A stretch of DNA of 34,591 bases from a bacterium (GTDB lineage: Bacteria > Zixibacteria > MSB-5A5 > GN15 > FEB-12): assembly GCA_024230675.1 (NCBI GenBank), contig JAAERE010000345.1:1-34591 (forward strand). The letters run 5' to 3'. A model generated the notes under the pieces. The model was not told where the DNA came from, made no database searches, and worked only from the letters and a program-made list of their open reading frames with translations. Positions 15,984 through 23,095 of the stretch are shown here, piece after piece. The translations under genes and the position numbers were made by a program. Positions within the stretch are counted from its first letter, which is position 1, and each line of letters begins with the position of its first letter.

Positions 15984-16814
15984 CTAGTCTTCGGTGTCTC
16001 GAAGAAAGTGCACGGCGGTACCGATCCACAAAAAGTTGGCTGGGATTTCGATAGCCAGTCCGGCAAGCAGGAGATAATAGATGAGTTCCGGACGAAACTT
16101 GTCGATCACCTGATCCGGGCGGCTGATAATCGCTGCCACGAAGGTCGGGACGGCCAGCACCAGGGCGGCCAGGAAAAAGCTGGTAAAAGGTCGGCTCAGG
16201 AACAACCGCAAGGATCTGATCACGGCTTTGAGGGCATTGTCGCCGTAAATAACCACCGCCGGTAGAGCACAATAAAGAACAGAAAGAATGGCCACGAAGA
16301 CAAACGGAAGAAACGCAAAGGCGAACGCCATTATGCGCCTTGGACCGGTCAGATAGGGTGCCGCCAACGCAGGAATCTGAGAGGCGGCGAGCATCCAGAG
16401 GCCGTTCAGGACTATCCATACGATCATCAGATGCATCCAAAGAGACCAGACCGACCTGGACTCGATCTGCCGCCGATACACTCGGCGCGCAAACAGCCTG
16501 GCCACGATACCAAGCATCAGCCCCTCGAATAACAGACCCAGCCCGATCTTCGACCAGCCGAAATAATGGTCCATGAGGACGAATTGCTGTGGATAGTGAG
16601 TAAACGCCGGAGCCAGATCGGCGTCAACCAGCAGAGTCCAGGACTTGATCACGTTATAAAAAAGCGGCGACATGAAGTCGTAGTGGGCGTAGAGTAGAAA
16701 CCAGTTCAGCAGGAAGTAGCCCATCAGGACCAACCAGACCCGCCAATGACCGATCTTCCTGAGAGTATCCAGTATCAACAGAAAGTAGTGATTGATCCCT
16801 TTGAGCAAATTCAC
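15984..16814 (-). CDS. Polytopic membrane protein of unknown function
   Basis: I do not recognise this 276-residue protein. It has about six hydrophobic helices, with aromatic-rich loops (HYDFMSPLFYN, HYPQQFVLMDHYFGW) between the first two and basic stretches on the presumed cytoplasmic side (RLFARRVYRRQ). The N-terminus is a short amphipathic segment, so it inserts without a cleaved signal. Such an arrangement resembles glycerophosphoryl- or YIP1-like integral proteins only in a general way. The start at 16814 is GTG, preceded by AAAGG at usable spacing. It lies 20 bases after the Fn3 lipoprotein gene and is the third gene of a likely operon with the PEGA protein. Confidence 0.75.
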   Translation of the reverse strand: MNLLKGINHYFLLILDTLRKIGHWRVWLVLMGYFLLNWFLLYAHYDFMSPLFYNVIKSWTLLVDADLAPAFTHYPQQFVLMDHYFGWSKIGLGLLFEGLMLGIVARLFARRVYRRQIESRSVWSLWMHLMIVWIVLNGLWMLAASQIPALAAPYLTGPRRIMAFAFAFLPFVFVAILSVLYCALPAVVIYGDNALKAVIRSLRLFLSRPFTSFFLAALVLAVPTFVAAIISRPDQVIDKFRPELIYYLLLAGLAIEIPANFLWIGTAVHFLRDTED

Positions 16815-16834
16815 AGTCTGGCCTTTTGCCTCAT

Positions 16835-18091
16835 CTATCGGGTCACGGAGACTTCGTTAGAGCCCCGAAATTGTCCCTGGTTGTCAAAGACGTACACACG
16901 GTAGTAATAGGCTCCCGGGTTCGGCAGGAAGTCATCATGGTTGAGTGTATTGACTTCGGTGATGATCGCTATCAGATCGTCCGCCATACTTACCGAGGGC
17001 GAAGTATCACGATAAATCCGGTATGAAGCAAACTCTTCATCGGTGCTCCGGGTCCACGACAGCCGGGCCGTAGTAGCGTCGGTCAGACCGACAGCCAGGA
17101 TAACGCTGTCCGGCAAGGCGCCGATCTCAATGTCGACGTCCTCCGAGGCCGTCGCCTGGTCCGCCTGATTTCCGGCGGCATCGATGAAGTCCCCGACCAG
17201 CTTACCGTCGGTGACGGTCAATCCGACAGGTACGGTGAAGTCAAATGAGTACCGACCGTCGTCCGCCAGAGCATCTCCGTGAGATCCGTCGTCCAACAGC
17301 GCGATCTCTCCACTTCCCGGGAAAGACACGACAGCCTCTCCTCCAATTTCACCCCCGGCGTCCAAAAAGAAGGAGATAACATCTCCCTCGCCAAACGTTT
17401 GACCAGAGGGAGAGAAAAACACCGAATCAACCGCAGCGTAGCTATCCAGGACTACCTCATCGAAAACGTCGCCGACCGACGACGATCCGTCCTGGAACGT
17501 TATCGCGGCATAAACTTTCTTGGTTCCATCGCCGTGAGAGAGAGTGAAAGGCATGGTCGACTGGAACACGAGAGTCGAAGCTCCGCCGAACAACGAGTCC
17601 TCCGAGAGCATCACGTAAACTGCAGCACCGGGGACAGCCAGCCGGATCTGAACATCACGACTGTTTGTAAACTCGTCACCGTTTTGGATCAGCACGGAAA
17701 GCAGTCCCACTGTGGCCGTGACGGTTTCTGAGGGATCGCCTTCAATCCCGCCGGAACCAACCGCGGTCACCCGGAACCGGATCGCCTGATTGAACGGCAG
17801 ATCCGAGAGAGTCGTGGTCAAAGAGGTTGTCGAATCATGGCGAGTGAACCCGGCAGCCGTCCCGATGGCGGTATATATGCGATACCGGGCAACTCCGCCG
17901 TCGGTCTCCATATCCCAACTCAGGGTCACCGACCGATCGCCGATAGCAGCCGTCAGATTTGAGGGTGCCGGCAGCCTGCCCGGCAGTGAGCGCACCGGGT
18001 CTTTGGATTCTATCTGGCGCTCGCAGCCGGCTGTCAGAAAGGCCGCCAGAAGCAGCCCTACAAGCGTGAAATTGAACAATCTTATAAGCAT
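16835..18091 (-). CDS. Lipoprotein with two fibronectin type III domains
   Basis: This 418-residue lipoprotein has the lipobox LTAGC with Cys23, so it is anchored in an envelope membrane. An Fn3 domain spans about 40-128 (LTAAIGDRSVTLSWDM ... YRIYTA ... VTAVGSGG), and a second closes the protein at about 330-418 (DATTARLSWTRSTDEEFASY ... YYYRVYVFD). Between them are two beta-rich modules with Gly/Asp turns; the second (DDGSHGDALADDGRYS) is of the kind found in surface adhesion or choice-of-anchor proteins. No enzymatic motif was seen. The ATG at 18091 lies three bases after the PEGA gene stop, so the two are coupled. Its probable role is protein or polymer binding at the cell surface or in the periplasm. 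Confidence 0.85.
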   Translation of the reverse strand: MLIRLFNFTLVGLLLAAFLTAGCERQIESKDPVRSLPGRLPAPSNLTAAIGDRSVTLSWDMETDGGVARYRIYTAIGTAAGFTRHDSTTSLTTTLSDLPFNQAIRFRVTAVGSGGIEGDPSETVTATVGLLSVLIQNGDEFTNSRDVQIRLAVPGAAVYVMLSEDSLFGGASTLVFQSTMPFTLSHGDGTKKVYAAITFQDGSSSVGDVFDEVVLDSYAAVDSVFFSPSGQTFGEGDVISFFLDAGGEIGGEAVVSFPGSGEIALLDDGSHGDALADDGRYSFDFTVPVGLTVTDGKLVGDFIDAAGNQADQATASEDVDIEIGALPDSVILAVGLTDATTARLSWTRSTDEEFASYRIYRDTSPSVSMADDLIAIITEVNTLNHDDFLPNPGAYYYRVYVFDNQGQFRGSNEVSVTR

Positions 18092-18094
18092 GAC

Positions 18095-18832
18095 TCAAAA
18101 GGCCCTTGAGAGTGTGATTCCTATCCCCTGCGAATCCGCTTTCGGCGAAATCGCAAGACCTTCGATTGAAACGGTGGCCCGTTCCTTCGGCGAGAACAGA
18201 AGCGCGTCCAGGACGTTTATGGCCCAGACTCCGGCCACGGTGCCGATACTAATGCGCCGGACGTCCTCGGCGTCAAAAGCGTCCTCCTGGGCTTCGTTGA
18301 GGTCCCTGAGACGGATTTCCAGCTCCTCCATGCCGACACCTCGATCCACGGCGTCGTCGTACTCCGTCAGCCGCCTTGAGAAGCGCTCGTTCTTGATGTC
18401 AAAGTTGTGGTCGGCCACGAAGTAGGCCGCTACCGCCCCGGCAAACAGAAGGCTGAACGTGAAGCCCTTGGACCTCTGCTCGGTATACTGCTGCCCCCAA
18501 CCCGGCAGGAACATGGAGCGCACGGCCGCCTTCGCTCCCGTCTTGCGAGAGAGACTTACGTCCATCTGCATCTGTCTCGCGGGATCAAGAACGATATTGG
18601 TGTGATAGTCCTCGTAACCGGACATCTTAAGGGTCAGTCGGTACTTGCCGATCAACGTGTACCGAAAGGACACCGGGGTTACGCCCGAGACAACCGCGTC
18701 CCCTTCAAGGAGGACATTGGCTCCGGGCGGCGTCGAGTTAACGATAAGACCGCTGTCGCTCTGGGCTTCGACGCTGACGGCGACGATGAGAAGCAACGCC
18801 GTCACTACGATAGTTAAATTCCTTTTCAACAC
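18095..18832 (-). CDS. PEGA-domain exported protein
   Basis: This protein of about 245 residues has a signal peptide (LKRN then a hydrophobic run, cleavage likely after VEA). A PEGA domain follows at about 27-91 with the characteristic STPPGANVLLEG opening and a G-x-Y-x-L/V strand (LIGKYRLTLKMSGYEDY). After it is the segment RSMFLPGWGQQY, seen in DUF5683-type envelope proteins, then a hydrophobic helix, a charged helical stretch and a second hydrophobic helix. PEGA domains are thought to bind surface layers or polymers. The frame is open to a TTG at 18904, but the GTG at 18832 begins the signal peptide and is preferred; the TTG next to it is an alternative. It leads a likely three-gene operon with the Fn3 lipoprotein and the membrane protein. 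Confidence 0.8.
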   Translation of the reverse strand: MLKRNLTIVVTALLLIVAVSVEAQSDSGLIVNSTPPGANVLLEGDAVVSGVTPVSFRYTLIGKYRLTLKMSGYEDYHTNIVLDPARQMQMDVSLSRKTGAKAAVRSMFLPGWGQQYTEQRSKGFTFSLLFAGAVAAYFVADHNFDIKNERFSRRLTEYDDAVDRGVGMEELEIRLRDLNEAQEDAFDAEDVRRISIGTVAGVWAINVLDALLFSPKERATVSIEGLAISPKADSQGIGITLSRAF

Positions 18833-18921
18833 CGTAACTCTATTGGTAGTATTAAGTTTTAGCCAGTTTATGTATCGGCAGCATACTAAAAGACCGCAGT
18901 TCAAACAAGATATAATTGGAC

Positions 18922-18947
18922 AAAAAAAGGCCGCGAAAATCGCGGCC
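18922..18947 (-). terminator. Intrinsic terminator of the sugar transferase gene
   Basis: On the minus strand GGCCGCG-ATTTT-CGCGGCC (18929-18947) is followed by seven T (18922-18928). It lies 31 bases after the sugar transferase stop and is the clearest rho-independent terminator on this strand. Confidence 0.92.
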
Positions 18948-18978
18948 CGGTGTGATTTTGTTGGATAGGAAGGCCAGT

Positions 18979-19911
18979 TTAGCAGGCACCTTTTCCGGTG
19001 ACAACAACTACAACCGTTTTAAGCAGAATCCGAACGTCCGCCCACAGCGACCAACTGCGGATATATCTGAGGTCGAACTTGACTTTCTCGGCCACCGAGG
19101 CGAGCGAGGAGTCATAGCCATTTTCCACCTGAGCCAGACCGGTGAGACCCGGCTTGACATCAAGGCGATGGTGATAGTCGTCAACCTTGGTGCAGAGATC
19201 ACGAACGAACGTCGGGCGTTCCGGCCTGGGACCGACCAGCGACATGTCACCCTTGAGGATGCTCAGGAACTGAGGAATTTCATCGATGCGCGTCTTGCGC
19301 ATGAACATACCCAGCCTGGTGATCCGGGGATCGTTCTGAGTCGCCCAGACGGGACCGGACTTCTTCTCAGCGTCCTGAATCATCGTGCGGAACTTGATCA
19401 TCTTAAAGGGCATCCCCAGATAATCAACCCGTCTGCGCTCACGATCGCGACGTTCTCCCACGCCGACATGCTGGCTGTAACGACGGCTCCGCTTGCGGCG
19501 GTTAACGCCAACCCGCACCTGCGTGTAAAACACCGGTCCGGGAGAGTCCAGCTTGATAGCTATGGCGGCAACAAGCATAATCGGAGCCGCAAACACGAGG
19601 CCTACAATAGCGCCGATGATGTCCAACGTTCTCTTAACGGTACGATTCATTATTGCTTTTAATCCACCCGCCTGTGTCAGCGACGCAGGCATCACAAAAA
19701 CATAGAGTGTCGACATCATAATAAACAACAGCCCGGACACCTCGCCAAGCAAAAACTTGAGCTTTTTGGAAGCTGTGGGGGGGGTGAGGGCTATAGAACG
19801 GTTCGGTCTGTTGACCGCGAATGACTCGGTCATTCCATATCGAAGCGCCTGCGAGCTGGTAGCTACCGTGCTCTGGCTCTCGATACTTGATCTTTCGTGA
19901 CTCACGCTCAT
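18979..19911 (-). CDS. Polyprenyl-phosphate sugar-1-phosphate transferase (bacterial sugar transferase)
   Basis: This enzyme would transfer a sugar-1-phosphate from a nucleotide sugar to undecaprenyl phosphate, the first step of a surface polysaccharide or glycoprotein glycan. The catalytic core starts near residue 88 with MNRTVKRTLDI and shows the family signatures: a re-entrant helix, LDSPGPVFYTQVRVG, KFRTMIQDAE, TRLGMFMRKTRIDEIPQF, GDMSLVGPRPERP and KPGLTGLAQV. A single hydrophobic helix (about 53-75) precedes the core, a short version of the WcaJ-type topology. Unusually, some 30 residues rich in Arg (roughly 137-166) are inserted between the VRVG and PFKMIKFRTM motifs, where relatives have a few. 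I use the ATG at 19911; a GTG at 19947 is possible. No other glycan genes flank it. Confidence 0.93.
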   Translation of the reverse strand: MSVSHERSSIESQSTVATSSQALRYGMTESFAVNRPNRSIALTPPTASKKLKFLLGEVSGLLFIMMSTLYVFVMPASLTQAGGLKAIMNRTVKRTLDIIGAIVGLVFAAPIMLVAAIAIKLDSPGPVFYTQVRVGVNRRKRSRRYSQHVGVGERRDRERRRVDYLGMPFKMIKFRTMIQDAEKKSGPVWATQNDPRITRLGMFMRKTRIDEIPQFLSILKGDMSLVGPRPERPTFVRDLCTKVDDYHHRLDVKPGLTGLAQVENGYDSSLASVAEKVKFDLRYIRSWSLWADVRILLKTVVVVVTGKGAC

Positions 19912-20100
19912 ACTAAACCCACATTGTTTTCGATTAACAGCATTCACGATATGCGACCTGCTCCCCCAACCCTAAGCAAACCCATTGCCAAAAACGGAAA
20001 TAGGTACTCGACAAAGAAGAGTGCACCACGGCACAACACGAGATTGGAAGTCCTTGCCGTGCTGGGCCTTACGACACTAAAAGGGACAAGACAGGCTGGG

Positions 20101-20129
20101 TTTATAGACTGATCCGGTCCGTGTGTGAT
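20101..20129 (-). promoter_or_regulatory. Possible promoter of the sugar transferase gene
   Basis: TATAAA (20101-20106, minus strand) has ATCACA (20124-20129) 17 bases upstream as a weak -35. If used, the transcript would carry a leader of roughly 180 bases. This is a low-confidence match. Confidence 0.3.
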
Positions 20130-20202
20130 AAACCGGCAATTGAATTGCGCAAATGGAGAGCAATCCGTGCAAAGGATTGCGTAGATTCCGCTAAGAAAAG
20201 CG

Positions 20203-20254
20203 AAAAACGGCGCCTACTGACTCGGTCATAATCGAATCAAAATAGGTCGCCGTT
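20203..20254 (-). terminator. Terminator after the PorV-like gene
   Basis: Arms 20206-20216 and 20243-20254 pair over 11 bp with one bulged base, closing a 26-base loop. On the minus strand the stem is followed by five T (20203-20207). The position, about 37 bases after the stop codon, fits an intrinsic terminator with an unusually large loop. Confidence 0.6.
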
Positions 20255-20290
20255 TAGTTGATTGATCGGGCTAAAATCCGGGGAATCTCC

Positions 20291-21235
20291 CTAATGACCG
20301 ATCTTAAGAACAACCGAGAATCGGTGTAAATCCTCGGAAGTAGACTTGTCATTGGGCGTGTAGGCGTAGTCAATTTCGGCAAAATCAAGTCTCAGACCTC
20401 CACCAAATGATATGGCGGTAGAGAGACCTTTGCCGTCCTGACCCGGCAGGTAGTCATAGCCGGACCGGAGAAAATAGCGATCGTCAAAGCCTAGTTCCAA
20501 TCCCTGACGAATCATCAGATCCCCCTGAAACCTCTGTTCAACGTCGAGAGAGGCCAGCAGCGCGCCACCAAACGGCATTGCAGCCACCCCCACCCTGGCG
20601 GCGCTGGGGAGGTCTTCGCTCTCCTCGTCAAACTTCATCTTGCCGCCTATGTTGGTGACGGCGCCACCGATAGCGAAGTTTGAAAAACGGTATTTCAGTG
20701 CGAAATCGGCTGCAAAGGTCGAAGCGCTGTATTCATCCAGGCGCTGGTTCACAAACTTACCTGTGAGACCTATCGACAGCGCTTCCGTCACGGGATAACC
20801 AACCGAAATGCCACCGACCCAGTCATAGGCCGTTAAATCGCCAGTTGGCGCTCCTGAGATATCGTAACCCTCTATAGTACCATAGTTGACGTAGGTTACA
20901 GAGGCGGCGACCACCGCGCCCATCTCCAAGGGCACCGCAAGGCTGGCTTGTTCTACAGTTATATCCTGAAACCACGCAAAGTGCCCAAGCGACACTTCGC
21001 TTCTTTCCATACCGGAAAGTCCAGCCGGATTCCAATAGGCAGCCCCGGCGCCTTCAGACACCGCGGTATAGGCGCCACCCAGACCGGCGGCGCGCGCGCC
21101 CTGACCGATCTGTAGAAAATCGGCAGAGGTACGACCGACGTCGGAGCCGGCTATGGCCACATCGCCTAGCAAGGCAGCAAAAACAATCAGAGCGATCCAA
21201 ACGAGGATCAGGCGAGCCAAGGAGTACTTAATCAT
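20291..21235 (-). CDS. PorV/PorQ-like outer-membrane beta-barrel protein
   Basis: This 314-residue exported protein belongs to the PorV/PorQ branch (UPF0164-like) of the FadL/OmpP1 superfamily. A signal peptide ends near VAIAG. It is followed by the hallmark segment SADFLQIGQGARAAGLGGAY with AYWNPAGLSG, which forms the barrel entrance, then regular amphipathic strands up to the end (FSVVLKIGH). In Bacteroidota PorV is part of the type IX secretion system; in other FCB lineages members occur without it, and no other such genes are seen here, so I do not assign that role. The ATG at 21235 has AGGGGA upstream. It stands alone: a 600-base gap lies upstream and a terminator downstream. Confidence 0.9.
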   Translation of the reverse strand: MIKYSLARLILVWIALIVFAALLGDVAIAGSDVGRTSADFLQIGQGARAAGLGGAYTAVSEGAGAAYWNPAGLSGMERSEVSLGHFAWFQDITVEQASLAVPLEMGAVVAASVTYVNYGTIEGYDISGAPTGDLTAYDWVGGISVGYPVTEALSIGLTGKFVNQRLDEYSASTFAADFALKYRFSNFAIGGAVTNIGGKMKFDEESEDLPSAARVGVAAMPFGGALLASLDVEQRFQGDLMIRQGLELGFDDRYFLRSGYDYLPGQDGKGLSTAISFGGGLRLDFAEIDYAYTPNDKSTSEDLHRFSVVLKIGH

Positions 21236-21836
21236 TCGGCTAGTCCCCTACCGGTTAAGTGTTCTGTTACGGAGTTCTAAGGCAAGCCTGGTGCCCAAAC
21301 CGTGGCTCCCTGTCCCTAGTAGAGCGAAAAACTCTCGGAGCCGTGAACTCGCACTCAAAACCTTGCAACTCAAACACTTACCGAAACGGCTCGAAGAGCC
21401 TCGCGGAGGATTCTATTGGATATCCGCTACGCTCCAAAGAGAAGTTCCGGTCCGGATTGTAGTAATTCTGAGCATCCTATTGAGCCGAGAAGCTACACCC
21501 CCCGCAAGCGGCTGTTCTACATTCGCTTACAGCAGTAGTCAGATTCTCAACACATTAACATCATTTGTTGGGACTTTGACCACATGAAAAGCCTTTGGTG
21601 TGGTTGAATCCCTATACCTTCCGAGCTTCATCTAATTGTTTTTTCGGCGCATTTCAACAAAAACTTTGCCTCGAGTTGGCGTCGAATCGCGCCCGCTCGG
21701 CGTTGAATAACAATAGGTTACACGGGGAAAGTGGATGTGTTTTGCACGGTTTCGAGACAGCCCCGCAAGAAAACGGCGACAAACAAGGAAAGCGAAGTCA
21801 AGGGAATCAAAGACAGCGGCGAATCATACCGGGCAC
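21236..21836. other. Long noncoding interval upstream of the PorV-like gene
   Basis: About 600 bases contain no frame with a plausible ribosome site or family resemblance; plus-strand frames here have skewed, basic composition. Small palindromes are visible, such as GGCTC-GAA-GAGCC at 21389-21401 and TCCGG-T-CCGGA near 21447-21458. It lies upstream of the PorV-like gene on the minus strand, so its promoter and possibly a long leader are here. I recognise no known riboswitch or small RNA. Confidence 0.4.
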
Positions 21837-22658
21837 CTACTGGCCTGCGCCCTTTTGCGGCAGCCGTGATCGCATTTGCTGGTACTGTTGACGTCCCAGA
21901 GTCAGATTGGAGCTGTTGACGTTCATACGCGCGATCTGGGCGCGCGTATTCTGGATTCTTTCCTGCGTCTGTGGATGGGTGCTGGCCAATCCTTCGAAAA
22001 CGCTCGACGAGGACCGTCCGCCAAGGGCCGCCAGCTTCTGAAGCATACCCTCCATACCCTGGGGATCGTAGCCAGCGCGCACCAAATAGGTCAGACCATA
22101 GTCATCGGCCTCACGCTCGTTGGAACGTGAATACCCGGCCGAGAGCAGCCCCAAGCCAAGGCCGACCGCCGTATGGAGAACCTCGGAGTTCTCGTTGCCC
22201 AGAGCCAGTTCGTAGGCCATGGCCACGCCCAGAGTCGCCTGCAATCTCTTGATGCCGTGACGGGCTACAACGTGGGATATCTCGTGCGCCACCACGGCCG
22301 CCATCTCGGCCTCGCTGTCCATCTCTCTCAGAAGCCCGGTATAGAAATAGATGAACCCGCCAGGAGCCGCAAAAGCGTTGATCTGGTCGGACTCAACTAC
22401 GGTGAAGTGGTATTGGATATCTTTGCGATCACAAACCGCCACGATGTTCTGTCCAACGCGATTCAGATATCTTTGCCAGGTTGAGTCGGGGAAAATCCTC
22501 TCGGACCGGGCCAGTTCCTGAGCCATCCCGGCGCCTATGGAAACTTCCTGACTCGATGGAATGATTATGAGCGAGGTCTTCCCTCCCGGACCAGTGGCCA
22601 CGCAGGCGAGGAAAAGCGCGGCTGCCAGAGGAAGGATCAGCAAAGATTTTCTGATCAT
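21837..22658 (-). CDS. M48-family zinc metalloprotease, envelope lipoprotein
   Basis: This 273-residue periplasmic protease resembles the LoiP/BepA type of M48 enzyme, which clears misfolded outer-membrane proteins. It has the zinc motif HEISH at 125-129 and the third ligand in NEREADDYG (E183). The N-terminus is a short hydrophobic signal ending at FLAC (Cys19), a near-canonical lipobox with Phe at -3. The C-terminal region STHPQTQERI is characteristic of the family. No TPR domain follows, unlike BepA. The frame extends to a TTG at 22694, but the ATG at 22658 begins the signal peptide and follows the upstream stop by four bases. It ends a compact operon with a DUF4870-like protein, a GH57 enzyme and a TPR protein. 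Confidence 0.93.
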   Translation of the reverse strand: MIRKSLLILPLAAALFLACVATGPGGKTSLIIIPSSQEVSIGAGMAQELARSERIFPDSTWQRYLNRVGQNIVAVCDRKDIQYHFTVVESDQINAFAAPGGFIYFYTGLLREMDSEAEMAAVVAHEISHVVARHGIKRLQATLGVAMAYELALGNENSEVLHTAVGLGLGLLSAGYSRSNEREADDYGLTYLVRAGYDPQGMEGMLQKLAALGGRSSSSVFEGLASTHPQTQERIQNTRAQIARMNVNSSNLTLGRQQYQQMRSRLPQKGAGQ

Positions 22659-22662
22659 AGCG

Positions 22663-23067
22663 CTACAGCTTGGATTTTTCTGCCAGATCTCCAACGATCG
22701 GCAGACGGTAGTTCTTGCCCTGAAGCGCGAAGTAAATTCCTGCGATGGCGAAGGCCACTGCCACTATCAGGACGGCCGTAAATACAAAATTGGCAATACG
22801 GTCCACCAGGAAAAGCAGGGCCAGGAGTTCAATCAGGAACAGCATTACACCCTGGCGGGCGTGGAAACGGGCTTCCTCGTTGTGCTTCATATTGAGAAGC
22901 GGGATAAAACAAAGGAACGGTATGTAGGCCATTATAGCCGCCAGACGGCCCTCATCAGTCTTAAAAGCACCTTCTTCGCCGCTGCGCCCTCCGGTGGTCC
23001 CGTCCAGGTTAGGGATCTCACCCGTGGACTTGTCTTCGGCCTCATTGTCGAAAAACGATTCGCTCAT
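22663..23067 (-). CDS. DUF4870-like small membrane protein
   Basis: This 134-residue protein has an acidic, Gly-rich N-terminal tail of about 35 residues and then two to three hydrophobic helices. The segments AYIPFLCFIPLL, EEARFHARQGVMLFLIELL and a final YRLPIVGDLAEK are those of DUF4870, a widespread small membrane family whose function is not known. The frame is open to 23172, but GGAGGTGG lies just before the ATG at 23067, which I take as the start. It begins 28 bases after the GH57 gene and ends four bases before the M48 protease start, so co-expression is very likely. Confidence 0.85.
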   Translation of the reverse strand: MSESFFDNEAEDKSTGEIPNLDGTTGGRSGEEGAFKTDEGRLAAIMAYIPFLCFIPLLNMKHNEEARFHARQGVMLFLIELLALLFLVDRIANFVFTAVLIVAVAFAIAGIYFALQGKNYRLPIVGDLAEKSKL

Positions 23068-23095
23068 GCCACCTCCATAGCTTGCGCCCCGGCCG

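Larger units (their letters stand above)
19912..20290. other. Noncoding interval with a series of hairpins
   Basis: About 380 bases lie between the sugar transferase start and the PorV-like stop. No coding frame is credible. Successive inverted repeats occur at 20114-20136 (CCGGT/ACCGG), 20136-20148 (GCAATT-G-AATTGC), 20160-20180 (GCAATCC/GGATTGC, seven-base loop), 20189-20202 (CGCT/AGCG) and 20206-20254. The last acts as the PorV terminator. The rest could be a structured leader, a small RNA or protein-binding sites. Confidence 0.45.

Noticed and set aside
20101-20256. Cyclic-di-GMP or other riboswitch
   Set aside because: GCAAA-like stretches suggested a GEMM element, but the conserved core and its tetraloop were not found on either strand.
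20291-21235. Type IX secretion system
   Set aside because: A PorV-like protein alone is not sufficient; no other component was found.
21153-21891. Plus-strand open frames in the PorV upstream gap
   Set aside because: The first is antisense to the PorV start and highly basic; the second lacks a ribosome site and runs into the M48 gene antisense. Neither looks like a protein gene.
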